Positions 42,259 through 50,290 of a stretch of 64,000 nt of DNA are shown here, piece by piece. Position numbers and translations under genes: made by a program. Location of the stretch: contig CAKTCK010000007.1 of NCBI GenBank assembly GCA_934539245.1, forward strand, positions 1 through 64,000, in the 5' to 3' direction. This DNA is from an uncultured Faecalibacterium sp. (GTDB lineage: Bacteria; Bacillota; Clostridia; Oscillospirales; Ruminococcaceae). Positions within the stretch are counted from its first letter, which is position 1; every line of letters starts with the position of its first letter. Under the pieces are notes generated by a model. That model did no database searches, had not been told where the DNA came from, and worked only from the letters and a program-made list of their open reading frames with translations.

Positions 42259-42386
42259 AAAAAACCGCCACCCCGGCAGGTGACGGTTTTTCTTTGATAA
42301 AAGTTAAGCCAAAAACCTAAAGGGCTAACCGCTTGTCGCAGTGCCTTTTGTAGTTATAGTATATCCTTTTTTGTGCGCATTGTCAA
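42259..42386 (-). ncRNA. Candidate short minus-strand transcript: strong promoter to strong terminator
   Basis: Promoter TTGACA (42381-42386), 17 bases, TATACT (42358-42363), a consensus match. About 60 bases after the start is a terminator AACCGTCACC/GGTGGCGGTT followed by six T (42259-42292). The RNA of about 90 bases has a GGTTAGCC/GGCTTAAC stem. No ribosome site or useful ORF. It is either a small RNA or an attenuated/riboswitch leader of thrE; no known class was recognised. Confidence 0.5.
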
Positions 42387-42448
42387 GCAAAACGGGCGCA
42401 GCAAAAGGCCGGAAGCCATATCCCTACCAAAAAACTTCGTTGGGGGTG

Positions 42449-42477
42449 TTGACAAATGCCGCCGATGGGTTTATTAT
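42449..42477 (+). promoter_or_regulatory. Promoter of the methionine T-box operon
   Basis: TTGACA, 17 bases, TATTAT. Confidence 0.85.
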
Positions 42478-42483
42478 AGTGTC

Positions 42484-42792
42484 AATATCACAAAAATGGC
42501 TGTGAAGAGAAGAGTAGGCCTTCGCATTGATCCTTACCAGAGAGCCCGGGCGGTGGAAAAGGGCAGGAAACAGGAAGCTGAAAATGGTCTCGGAGCCGTG
42601 CGGATGAGGCGCAGGAGTGCTAAGCCCGCAACGGGATGCGCCCGTTACAGCGTCCGGCTGTAAGCAGCACACGCTGCCGCAGCATCGAGGCTGTATCCGT
42701 AAGGATGCAGTGAACCAAGGTGGTACCACGGAAGTATGTTCATGCCTCCGTCCTTGCAGAGCCTAAGGCTTGTAAGGACGGGGGCATTTTTT
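42484..42792 (+). promoter_or_regulatory. T-box riboswitch, methionine-specific, upstream of metQ
   Basis: T-box elements in order: AGTA box (about 42512), CAGAGAG (42539-42545), GGTGGAAAAGGGCAGG (42552-42567), specifier loop GAAAATGGTC with ATG (Met) at 42584-42586, the T-box sequence AAGGTGGTACCACGGAAG (antiterminator bulge TGG-N-ACC at 42721), and a terminator GCCTCCGTCCTTG.../CAAGGACGGGGGC-like with TTTTTT (42744-42792). Uncharged tRNA-Met should pair with AUG and the TGGT bulge and allow read-through into metQNI and probably metY and metA. Confidence 0.93.
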
Positions 42793-42877
42793 CATGCGTC
42801 CGTTCAAGGCCGCGCGCGGAAAGGTGCCGTGCGGGCCGCTGTACATAATAGAGAACAAATAGAGAGGGAACAAAACT

Positions 42878-43792
42878 ATGATTACTCGTCGCAATTTTCT
42901 GAAAGTTACCGGTGTGGCAGCCGCAGCCGCTGCCCTGACTGCCTGCGGTGGTTCTTCTTCCACTGCTTCTTCTGCTGCTGCATCCGGCAGCGTGGCATCC
43001 TCTGCCGCAGCTAAGCTGGATAAGATCAAGGTGGCTGTGCCCAACGATACCACCAACGAAGCTCGCGCCCTGACCCTGCTGGAGAAGAACGGCTTCTTCA
43101 AGCTGAAGGCAGACGCCGGCCTGACCGCCACCAAGAACGACATTGAGGAGAATCCCCTGAACGTCACCGTGGACGAGGTGGAGGCCGCTCAGGTGCCCAA
43201 CGTCCTGCAGGACGAGGACTACGCCGTCATCAACTCGAACTACGCCATCTCTGCCGGTCTGGATCCCATGACCGATGCACTGGCCATGGAGGACGGCTCC
43301 TCTGCTTACGTCAACATTCTGGTCTGCAAGGACGGCAATCAGGAGGAGCCCAAGATCAAGGCTCTGGCCGCTGCCCTGCAGAGCCAGAAGGTGAAGGACT
43401 TCATGGACGAGACCTACAAGGGCGCCGTGGTGTCCGTTGTGGAGAACCCCACCGACGGTTATGATTCCACTGTGGACTACGATGCCCTGAACGGCCAGAC
43501 CGTCAGCTGCGCCGCTACTCCCGCTCCCCACTGCGAGGTGCTGGAGATCTGCAAGGAGATCCTTGCCGCCAAGGGCATCACGCTAGATATCCAGGAGTAC
43601 GACGACTATGTGATCCCCAACCAGATCGTCGAGGACGGCCAGGTAGACACCAACTACTTCCAGCATCAGCCGTATCTGGACAACTTCAACGCCGAAAAGG
43701 GTACCCATCTGGTATCTGTTGCCGGTATTCACGTGGAGCCCATGGGCATCTACGGCGGCAAGCAGGACAGTCTGGCACCCATCGAGGGATAA
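42878..43792 (+). CDS. metQ: Methionine-binding lipoprotein MetQ, circularly permuted
   Basis: A 304-residue lipoprotein of the NlpA/MetQ family that should feed methionine to MetNI. The signal has a twin-arginine-like TRRNFLK and the lipobox LTAC (Cys23), then a Ser/Ala linker to about 47. The lobes come in reversed order. Residues 48-190 (KVAVPNDTTNEARALTLLEKNG, NSNYAISAGL, YVNILVC, YKGAVV) match the part that normally ends MetQ. Residues about 205-304 (PHCEVLEICKEILAAKGI, YDDYVIPNQIVEDG, NYFQHQPYLD, VEPMGIYGGKQDSLAPIEG) match the part that normally begins it. The frame is continuous and promoter, T-box and metNI follow normal order, so the gene seems functional. GAGAGGG lies before ATG. 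Confidence 0.9.
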   Translation: MITRRNFLKVTGVAAAAAALTACGGSSSTASSAAASGSVASSAAAKLDKIKVAVPNDTTNEARALTLLEKNGFFKLKADAGLTATKNDIEENPLNVTVDEVEAAQVPNVLQDEDYAVINSNYAISAGLDPMTDALAMEDGSSAYVNILVCKDGNQEEPKIKALAAALQSQKVKDFMDETYKGAVVSVVENPTDGYDSTVDYDALNGQTVSCAATPAPHCEVLEICKEILAAKGITLDIQEYDDYVIPNQIVEDGQVDTNYFQHQPYLDNFNAEKGTHLVSVAGIHVEPMGIYGGKQDSLAPIEG

Positions 43793-43819
43793 GCTAGGTA
43801 ATCTAAAGGAGCAATTTCT

Positions 43820-44833
43820 GTGATCGAACTCAAGTACCTTTCCAAGACCTTCCAGATGAAGGATGGCGCGGTGAAAGCGCTGCAGAACATCAACCTCACC
43901 ATTCCCGATGGCTCCATCTATGGCATCATCGGTATGTCCGGTGCGGGCAAATCCACGCTGGTGCGCTGCATCAACCTGTTGGAGCGCCCCACCGGCGGCA
44001 GTGTGGTGATCGACGGCGTGGCTATGGAGACCTTGTCTCCCGCCTCGCTGCGCAAGCGCCGCCGGGAGATCACCATGATCTTCCAGCAGTTCAACCTGCT
44101 TATGCAGCGCACCTGCCTGAAGAACGTCTGCTTCCCCATGGAACTGGCAGGCGTAAAGAAGGCCGAGGCGGAAAAGCGTGCCATGGAGCTGCTGGAGATG
44201 GTGGGTCTGCCGGATAAGGCCAACGCCTACCCGGCACAGCTGTCCGGCGGTCAGAAGCAGCGCATCGCCATTGCCCGCGCACTGGCCACCAACCCCAAGG
44301 TGCTGCTGTGCGATGAGGCCACCAGTGCGCTGGACCCCAACACAACCCACTCCATCCTGACCCTCATCAAGGATATCAACCGCAAGCTGGGCATCACTGT
44401 GGTGGTCATTACCCACCAGATGAGCGTGGTAGAGGAAATCTGCGACAGCGTGGCCATTCTGGACGGCGGTGTGGTCGTGGAACAGGGCTCGGTACAGGAA
44501 ATTTTTGCAAACCCCAAAACGGCGGCTGCCAAGCGTCTAGTGGCTCCCAACGGCGGCAGCGCAGCGCGGGATCTTTCCTGCTTTGCGCCGGATGACCATG
44601 TGGTGCGCGTTACCTTCAACGGTTCCTCCACCGCAAAGCCGCTGGTGGCAAGCCTTGCCGCCGAAAAAGGCATTCTGGTGTCGGTGCTCAGCGCCGATAC
44701 CCGCGATCTGAGCGGTCAGTGCTACGGCTCCATGCTGCTCAAGCTGCCCGCAGAGCTTGCAGTTGCACAGCAGGCAGTGGAATATATGCGCAGCCAGTCC
44801 GGCGTAACGGTAGAGGAGGTGACCGGTATATGA
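43820..44833 (+). CDS. metN: Methionine ABC transporter ATP-binding protein
   Basis: A 337-residue ATPase. The nucleotide-binding domain (1-240) has Walker A GMSGAGKSTLVRCIN, MIFQQFNLLMQRTCLKNV, signature [19 protein letters not shown], Walker B VLLCDEATSALDP, H-loop ITHQMSV. The C-terminal NIL domain (about 260-335, DHVVRVTFNGSSTAKPLVASLAAEKGILVSVL) is the regulatory methionine-sensing module of MetN, allowing transinhibition. It starts at GTG with AAAGGAG upstream, 27 bases after metQ, and overlaps metI. Confidence 0.96.
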   Translation: MIELKYLSKTFQMKDGAVKALQNINLTIPDGSIYGIIGMSGAGKSTLVRCINLLERPTGGSVVIDGVAMETLSPASLRKRRREITMIFQQFNLLMQRTCLKNVCFPMELAGVKKAEAEKRAMELLEMVGLPDKANAYPAQLSGGQKQRIAIARALATNPKVLLCDEATSALDPNTTHSILTLIKDINRKLGITVVVITHQMSVVEEICDSVAILDGGVVVEQGSVQEIFANPKTAAAKRLVAPNGGSAARDLSCFAPDDHVVRVTFNGSSTAKPLVASLAAEKGILVSVLSADTRDLSGQCYGSMLLKLPAELAVAQQAVEYMRSQSGVTVEEVTGI

Positions 44834-45486
44834 ATATCGCAGCTTACGGCTTTGCCATCTGGGAGACCTTTTATGTAACGGTGCTCTCCACCGCCTTTGC
44901 GCTGGTGCTGGGTCTGCCGCTGGGCGTGCTGCTGGTAGCCGGTGACAAGGACGGCATTCTGCCCCTGCCCGGCTGGCTGATGCACCTGATCAATATCGTC
45001 ATCAACATCCTGCGCAGCGTGCCCTTCCTGATTTTGATGATCTGCGTGTTCCCGCTTACCCGCGCCATCGTGGGCACTACGGTGGGCACCAAGGCTACCA
45101 TCGTTCCGCTGGTGGTCGCCGCCTTCCCCTTTGTGGCACGTTTGGTGGAGACCAGTCTGCGGGAGCTGGACGAGGGCGTGGTGGAAGCGGCCCAGAGCAT
45201 GGGTGCTACTCCATTCCAGATTATCACCAAGGTCATGATCCCGGAGTGCCTGCCCGGCCTGATCTCCAGCATGACCACCGCACTGACCACCATTCTGGGC
45301 TATTCTGCCATGTCCGGCGTCATCGGCGGCGGCGGTCTGGGCAAGATCGCCCTTTCCTACGGCTATTACCGCTACCAGACTAACATCATGATCGTCTGCG
45401 TGGTGCTGCTGGTGCTGATGGTGCAGGCGTTCCAGTCTGTGGGTACCCTGTGGGCCACCAAGAGCGATAAGCGCCTGCGGAAATAA
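44830..45486 (+). CDS. metI: Methionine ABC transporter permease
   Basis: A 218-residue inner-membrane permease with five helices. MetI features: ETFYVTVLSTAFALVLGLPLGVLL near the N terminus, NILRSVPFLILMICVFPLTRAIVGT, the EAA loop VVEAAQSMGATPFQIITKVMIPECLPGL, and the C-terminal YGYYRYQTNIMIVCVVLLVLMVQAFQSVGT. Its ATG overlaps the metN stop (ATGA). Confidence 0.96.
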   Translation: MNIAAYGFAIWETFYVTVLSTAFALVLGLPLGVLLVAGDKDGILPLPGWLMHLINIVINILRSVPFLILMICVFPLTRAIVGTTVGTKATIVPLVVAAFPFVARLVETSLRELDEGVVEAAQSMGATPFQIITKVMIPECLPGLISSMTTALTTILGYSAMSGVIGGGGLGKIALSYGYYRYQTNIMIVCVVLLVLMVQAFQSVGTLWATKSDKRLRK

Positions 45487-45501
45487 AAAGCTTTGATTTT
45501 T

Positions 45502-45540
45502 CGATTCCCCGCCGGAGGCAGCCCCTCCTGCGGGGAATCG
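45502..45540 (+). other. Perfect hairpin between metI and metY, no T-run
   Basis: CGATTCCCCGC and its exact complement, with an inner GGAGG/CCTCC pair. TCCTTCC follows but no clear T-run. Probably an mRNA-stabilising or processing hairpin rather than a full terminator, leaving metY in the T-box operon. Confidence 0.6.
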
Positions 45541-45578
45541 TCCTTCCCGACCAAAAAACCAGCAAAGGAGTATGTTGT

Positions 45579-46853
45579 ATGAATCGTGATACCATCTGTG
45601 TGCAGGGCGGCTACACCCCCGGCAACGGCGAACCCCGTCAGATCCCCATCATCCAGTCCACCACCTTCAAGTACGCCACCAGCGAGGACATGGGAAAGCT
45701 GTTCGATCTGGAGGCAGACGGCTATTTCTATTCCCGCCTGCAGAACCCCACCTGCGACATGGTAGCCAAAAAGATCTGTGAGCTGGAGGGCGGTACTGCC
45801 GCTATGCTTACCTCCAGCGGACAGGCTGCAAACTTCTTTGCCCTGTTCAATATCTGTGAGGTAGGGGACCACATCGTGGCCTCCAGCACCATCTACGGCG
45901 GCACCTTCAACCTCATCTCGGTCACCATGGCAAAGATGGGCATCACCGCCACCTTCGTAGACCCCCTGTGCACCGAGGAGGAGCTGAACGCCGCCTTCCA
46001 GCCCAACACCAAGGTGGTGTTCGGTGAGACCATCGCAAACCCCGCCCTGACCGTGCTGGACATTGAAAAGTTCGCCAAGGCCGCCCACGCCCACGGTGTA
46101 CCGCTGATGGTGGATAACACCTTCCCCACGCCGGTCAACTGCCGCCCCTTTGAGTGGGGCGCGGACATCGTGACCCACTCCACCACCAAGTATATGGATG
46201 GCCATGGCGCAGTGCTGGGCGGTGCCATCGTGGACGGCGGTAAGTTCGACTGGATGTCCCACGCCGAGAAGTTCCCGGGTCTGTGCACCCCGGACGACAG
46301 CTACCACGGCATCACCTATGCCGAGCGCTTCGGCAAAGAGGGAGCTTTCATCACTAAGGCCACTGCGCAGCTCATGCGGGACTTCGGCTCCATGCAGTCC
46401 CCCATGAATGCCTATATGCTGAACCTTGGTCTGGAAAGCCTGCACGTTCGGATGCAGCGCCACTGCGCCAACGGCATGGCAGTGGCACAGTTCTTGGAAA
46501 ACCACCCCAAGGTGGCTTATGTGAACTACTGCGAGCTGGAAAGCAGTCCCTACCACGCACTGGCACAGAAGTACCTGCCAAACGGCAGCTGCGGCGTGGT
46601 GAGCTTTGGTCTGGCCGGCGGACGTCAGGCTGCCAGCACCTTTATGAAGGAGCTGAAGCTTGCCGCCATCGAGACCCATGTGGCAGATGCCCGCACCTGC
46701 TGCCTGAATCCCGCTTCCAGCACCCACCGTCAGATGAACGACGAGCAGCTGGCTGCCGCCGGTGTGCCCGCCGAGCTGGTGCGTATGAGCTGCGGTCTGG
46801 AATCCGCCGAGGATCTCATCGCCGATATCGCACAGGCGTTGGATAAGGTATGA
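45579..46853 (+). CDS. metY: O-acetylhomoserine sulfhydrylase
   Basis: A 424-residue PLP enzyme of the Cys/Met metabolism family, sulfhydrylating O-acetylhomoserine to homocysteine. The PLP lysine is K204 in HSTTKYMDGHG; YFYSRLQNPT binds the phosphate of the partner subunit; TSSGQAANF and VDNTFPTP are usual for the MetY branch. It belongs with MetA, predicted to make O-acetylhomoserine. Methionine gamma-lyase activity is the main alternative. AAAGGAG lies ten bases before ATG. Confidence 0.9.
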   Translation: MNRDTICVQGGYTPGNGEPRQIPIIQSTTFKYATSEDMGKLFDLEADGYFYSRLQNPTCDMVAKKICELEGGTAAMLTSSGQAANFFALFNICEVGDHIVASSTIYGGTFNLISVTMAKMGITATFVDPLCTEEELNAAFQPNTKVVFGETIANPALTVLDIEKFAKAAHAHGVPLMVDNTFPTPVNCRPFEWGADIVTHSTTKYMDGHGAVLGGAIVDGGKFDWMSHAEKFPGLCTPDDSYHGITYAERFGKEGAFITKATAQLMRDFGSMQSPMNAYMLNLGLESLHVRMQRHCANGMAVAQFLENHPKVAYVNYCELESSPYHALAQKYLPNGSCGVVSFGLAGGRQAASTFMKELKLAAIETHVADARTCCLNPASSTHRQMNDEQLAAAGVPAELVRMSCGLESAEDLIADIAQALDKV

Positions 46854-46861
46854 TTCCCTCT

Positions 46862-46965
46862 CGTGAAAATACATTTGTCGCGGCCAATAGGCCGCGACAA
46901 ATGTGAAATCAAAAATCATGATACCCCTGAAGATGGCAAAGCGAACGCGGAGCTATTTTTGAATC
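46862..46965. repeat. Palindromic repeat between metY and metA, related to repeat C
   Basis: CGTGAAAATA, then a perfect 15-base stem ACATTTGTCGCGGCC with an AATA loop (46871-46904), then TGAAATC...AAATCATGATACC and ATGGCAAAGCGAACGCGGAG...ATTTTTGAATC. The whole stretch aligns with 51731-51836, including the ATGGC...CGGAG end module. No gene inside. Confidence 0.7.
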
Positions 46966-46989
46966 GTCTAGCAAAGGAGCGACTCCCAT

Positions 46990-47925
46990 ATGCCGCTGAT
47001 CATCCCCAAGACCTTACCCGCCTTTGACGCCCTGTATGAAGAAAACGTCTTTGTCATGCACCGGGAGCGGGCGCTGGCGCAGCATATCCGCCCGCTGGAA
47101 ATTCTGATCCTGAACCTGATGCCCACTAAGATCGCCACCGAGACCCAGATTGCCCGGCTGCTGGCAAACACTCCGCTGCAGGTGCACATGACCCTGCTGC
47201 AAACAGCCAGCCACTCTGCTACCCATGTGTCGGCTGCACACCTTGAGGCTTTTTACAAGACCTTTGACGAGGTGAAGAACAACCGCTACGACGGCATGAT
47301 CATCACCGGTGCGCCGGTGGAGACCATGGATTTTGAGCAGGTGGACTATTGGAACGAGCTGTGCGAGATCATGGACTTCAGCGAAACGAACGTCTACTCC
47401 ACCCTCCATGTCTGCTGGGGCGCACAGGCCGGGTTGTACTACCACTACGGCGTGCGCAAGCAGCTGCTGCCGGAAAAGATGTTCGGCGTGTTCGAGCACC
47501 GGGTCATCCGTCCGGCAAACCCGCTGGTGCGCGGCTTTGATGAGGTGTTCTATGCCCCCCACAGCCGCCACACCGGCATCTGCCGGGAAGATGTGGATAA
47601 CTGCGCCGCCTTGCGCATTCTGGCCGAGAGCGATGTCGCCGGGCCCTTCCTCATGAGCACCGAGAACGGGCGGCAGATCTTTGTCACTGGTCACCCGGAG
47701 TATGATAAGTACACGCTGGATGCCGAGTATAAGCGGGACGTAGCCAAGGGTCTGCCCATCCATGTGCCCGCCAACTACTACCCGGACGACGACCCCGCAA
47801 AGCCGCCGCTGTTCCGCTGGCGTGCCCACGCCCACCTGCTGTATGAAAACTGGTTGAACTACTACGTCTACCAGAACACTCCCTACGATCTGGGAGATAT
47901 CCAGCGAGTAAAACACGAGAAGTAA
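46990..47925 (+). CDS. metA: Homoserine O-acetyltransferase, MetA type
   Basis: A 311-residue enzyme that activates homoserine for methionine synthesis. Catalytic residues match the standard numbering: Cys142 in HVCWGAQAG, His235 and Glu237 in GHPEYD. Position 111, which decides the acyl donor, is Glu (GAPVET) rather than the Gly of succinyl-transferring MetA, predicting acetyl-CoA as donor, consistent with the neighbouring MetY. AAAGGAG lies about ten bases before ATG. Last gene of the methionine block, followed by a strong terminator. Confidence 0.96.
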   Translation: MPLIIPKTLPAFDALYEENVFVMHRERALAQHIRPLEILILNLMPTKIATETQIARLLANTPLQVHMTLLQTASHSATHVSAAHLEAFYKTFDEVKNNRYDGMIITGAPVETMDFEQVDYWNELCEIMDFSETNVYSTLHVCWGAQAGLYYHYGVRKQLLPEKMFGVFEHRVIRPANPLVRGFDEVFYAPHSRHTGICREDVDNCAALRILAESDVAGPFLMSTENGRQIFVTGHPEYDKYTLDAEYKRDVAKGLPIHVPANYYPDDDPAKPPLFRWRAHAHLLYENWLNYYVYQNTPYDLGDIQRVKHEK

Positions 47926-47969
47926 ATAACAAAAAGGCGATGCCGCAGGGCATCGCCTTTTTGTTATTT
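47924..47969. terminator. Bidirectional terminator between metA and the flavin reductase gene
   Basis: A near-perfect palindrome AAATAACAAAAAGGCGATGC...GCATCGCCTTTTTGTTATTT. It overlaps the stop codons of both converging genes. Confidence 0.93.
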
Positions 47970-48548
47970 CTTACGTTTTGCGGTCTTTTTCTTGCGCACG
48001 CTGTAACCAAAGGTGCCCAGCTTTTTGCCGAGCGCCAGATACTCCCCGTGGCTGTACACAATGAGGTTTGCCTTATCCAGACACAGCTTGCCTTTTTCGT
48101 CCAGCAGGCTCTCGTCCACATCGCAGGCCACCACCTCGGCCAAGAACAGGTCGTGGCTGCCCAGCGGGATGCGCTGGGTGATGCGGCACTCCAGATTGAC
48201 CGGGCTTTCTTCCAGCACCGGGCAGTCGGTCAGTACGCTGCCGGGGGCGGCGTGCAGGCCGCAGGCGGCAAACTTGTCCACCTCGCGGCCGCTCTTCACG
48301 CCGCACCAGTCGATGGCGCGCACCAGTTTTTCGGTGGGCAGATTGATGGCGAACTGCCCGCTCTCGCACAGCAGCTGATGGCTGTACCGCTCCGGGCGCA
48401 CGCTGATGGATACCATGCTGGGCTGGGTGCAGATGGTGCCTGTCCAGCCGATGGTGATAAGGTTGGGCTTATCCAGCCCGCCGCAGGATACCAGTACCGG
48501 CGGCTCCGGGTTCAAAAGGGTGCTGCCCTTCCAGCTTTGCTTGCTCAT
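47964..48548 (-). CDS. Flavin reductase-like FMN-binding protein
   Basis: A 194-residue protein of the flavin reductase-like domain family (flavoredoxin type): PVLVSCGGLDKPNLITIGWTGTICTQPSMVSISVRPERYSHQLL near the N terminus and ESPVNLECRITQRIPLGSHDLFLAEVVAC in the second half are typical. It ends in a basic tail (KKKTAKRKK). Probably binds FMN and reduces a flavin or acts as an electron carrier. The start ATG overlaps the TGA of the upstream glycosyltransferase gene. Confidence 0.88.
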   Translation of the reverse strand: MSKQSWKGSTLLNPEPPVLVSCGGLDKPNLITIGWTGTICTQPSMVSISVRPERYSHQLLCESGQFAINLPTEKLVRAIDWCGVKSGREVDKFAACGLHAAPGSVLTDCPVLEESPVNLECRITQRIPLGSHDLFLAEVVACDVDESLLDEKGKLCLDKANLIVYSHGEYLALGKKLGTFGYSVRKKKTAKRKK

Positions 48549-49525
48549 CCGTGATATTTCCTTTCGTAGGGAGCCCATGTGCGCTCCGAGATGATATAGC
48601 GCGGGCGGGCTTTCGTTTCCATATAGATCTTGCCGATATACTCGCCGATCACGCCCAGACACACCAGCTGTACGCCGCCCATAAAGCAGACGATGCAGAC
48701 GGTGGACGCCCAGCCTGCCACACTGCTGCCCATGGCAGCGCATACGATGGCCCAGATGACCCCGATAAAGCTGACAAGGCTTACCGCGATGCCCGCCCCG
48801 GTGATAATGCGGATGGGCTTGTTGGAAAGGCTGGTAATGCCGTCAAAAGCCAGCGCCAGCATCTTGCTCAGGGGGTAGTGGCTCTCGCCGGCCAGACGCT
48901 CGTGGCGCTCGTAGCTGACCACATCGTGGGCAAAGCCCACCAGCGGCACCATGCCCCGCAAAAAAATGTTGACCTCCTTGTAATCCGCAAAGCTTTCCAG
49001 CACGCGGGTACTGATCAGGCGGTAGTCTGCGTGGTTGAACACGATATCCGCGCCCAAGGCGTTCATCACATGATAAAAGCCCTCGGCGGTGAACCGCTTG
49101 AAGAAGGTGTCGGTGTCCCGGCGGCTGCGCACGCCGTACACCACCTCGGCACCGTCCAGATACTTTTTCACCATCTCGTCCATGGCGTTGATGTCGTCCT
49201 GACCGTCGCAGTCGATGGAGATGGTAATATCGCAGCTGTCGCTGTGCAGCGCCTCCATCAGCCCTGCCAGCACGGCGTTCTGGTGGCCGCGGTTGCGGCT
49301 CTGGGAAATGCCGATATAGTGCTCGTCCTGCGCGGCAAAGCCTTGGATCAGCTCCCACGTTCTGTCGCGGGAGCCGTCGTTGACAAAGAGCACCCGGCTT
49401 TTATCGCTGACCAGCCCCTGTGCGGTCAGACTGTGGATCTTTTCCAGAAACATGGGTGCTGTAATGGGCAGCACCTGCTCCTCATTGTAGCAGGGGATCA
49501 CGATCCAAAGAACAGGCTTGGACAT
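48545..49525 (-). CDS. Polyprenol-phosphate glycosyltransferase, GtrB type
   Basis: A 326-residue GT2 membrane enzyme that transfers a sugar to polyprenyl phosphate. The catalytic domain (1-225) has IVIPCYNEEQVL, FVNDGSRDRTW, SRNRGHQNAVLAGLMEA, the DxD-like ISIDCDGQDD and the acceptor-side YERHERLAGESHYPLSKML; two membrane helices follow (about 233-260 and 268-295), the last ending in EYIGKIYMETKARPRYIISE, the GtrB/DPM1-like signature. ATG 49525 follows AAGGAG. A GtrA-type flippase partner is not adjacent; the GtrA protein at 229-849 is a distant candidate. Confidence 0.9.
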   Translation of the reverse strand: MSKPVLWIVIPCYNEEQVLPITAPMFLEKIHSLTAQGLVSDKSRVLFVNDGSRDRTWELIQGFAAQDEHYIGISQSRNRGHQNAVLAGLMEALHSDSCDITISIDCDGQDDINAMDEMVKKYLDGAEVVYGVRSRRDTDTFFKRFTAEGFYHVMNALGADIVFNHADYRLISTRVLESFADYKEVNIFLRGMVPLVGFAHDVVSYERHERLAGESHYPLSKMLALAFDGITSLSNKPIRIITGAGIAVSLVSFIGVIWAIVCAAMGSSVAGWASTVCIVCFMGGVQLVCLGVIGEYIGKIYMETKARPRYIISERTWAPYERKYHG

Positions 49526-49565
49526 TGCTTGATTGCTCCTTAAATATAAAATAGCTGGCAGAAAG

Positions 49566-50246
49566 TCACTGCACCATCTGCTGCAAGGCATCCGGCTCCA
49601 GCAGCTTGAAGCTGCTGCGGTAGGTGTCGATGAGACCTTCTTTTTGCATGGTGCTCAGCTCCCGGGAAAGGGCGCTGCGGTCGCAGTTGAGGTAATCCGA
49701 CAGCTGGATGCGGGAGAAGGGGATGCTGAAGGTCAGGCTGTGGGCGCGGGCGGCCTCGCTGAGCAGATACGCCGCCACCTTGGCGCGCAGGCTCTTCATC
49801 ACCAGCAGGTCGATGCGGCGGGAGAGGGAAAAATATTTATCGCTGATGGTGCGCACAAGGTTCTGCACCACCCGCTGGTGGGCTGGGCTGCCGTCCGAGA
49901 GCAGCAGCCGCTCGTAGGGCAGCAGCAGCACCTCGCAGGGGGCGGCAGCCAGCACGGTGACCGGGCTGGACAGGCTGGAGCCTCCCAGCACATCCCCGAA
50001 CACCCCGCCCGGCTCCACCCGGGCGATGGGGATGCGTGCCCCGCCCGGTGCCGGGCGGTAGGCCTCCAGTTCGCCGGACAGCACGATGCCTACCCGGCGG
50101 CTGGGCTCCCCCGCCAGCACAAGGGCTTCGCCCTTGCCGTAGCTGCGCACACTGGCCCCCAGCCGGGACAGCAGCGTGCTGAGCTCCGCAGCGGAAAGGC
50201 CCGCGAACAGCGTGGTAGTTTGTAACAGCGGCAGATAATTATTCAT
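49566..50246 (-). CDS. Crp/Fnr-family transcriptional regulator
   Basis: A 226-residue regulator: a cyclic-nucleotide-binding-like beta barrel (about 10-120, LFAGLSAAELSTLL, VLAGEPSRRVGIVLSGELEAYR, GGVFGDVLG) and a C-terminal winged helix (about 150-220: LSDYLNCDRSALSRELSTMQKEGLI). No N-terminal Cys cluster, so not an oxygen-sensing Fnr. ATG 50246 follows GCGGAG. Divergent from a substrate-binding lipoprotein gene, with a palindrome between them. Confidence 0.88.
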   Translation of the reverse strand: MNNYLPLLQTTTLFAGLSAAELSTLLSRLGASVRSYGKGEALVLAGEPSRRVGIVLSGELEAYRPAPGGARIPIARVEPGGVFGDVLGGSSLSSPVTVLAAAPCEVLLLPYERLLLSDGSPAHQRVVQNLVRTISDKYFSLSRRIDLLVMKSLRAKVAAYLLSEAARAHSLTFSIPFSRIQLSDYLNCDRSALSRELSTMQKEGLIDTYRSSFKLLEPDALQQMVQ

Positions 50247-50290
50247 CGCAACTCCGCAGAGAAAATAGTGTTCTCCGCAGCCTCCTGCAA

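Noticed and set aside
42301-42351. Known riboswitch (preQ1, purine, TPP, c-di-GMP or fluoride) in the minus-strand leader near thrE
   Set aside because: None of the conserved cores of these classes could be matched; kept only as a candidate unknown RNA.
42878-43792. Frameshift or two fused partial genes as explanation of the odd MetQ order
   Set aside because: One continuous frame with one signal peptide; each lobe is present once and complete, so permutation explains it better than a fusion of fragments.
46871-46904. Perfect palindromes read as CRISPR repeats
   Set aside because: Only single copies at each place with no regular spacers and no cas genes.
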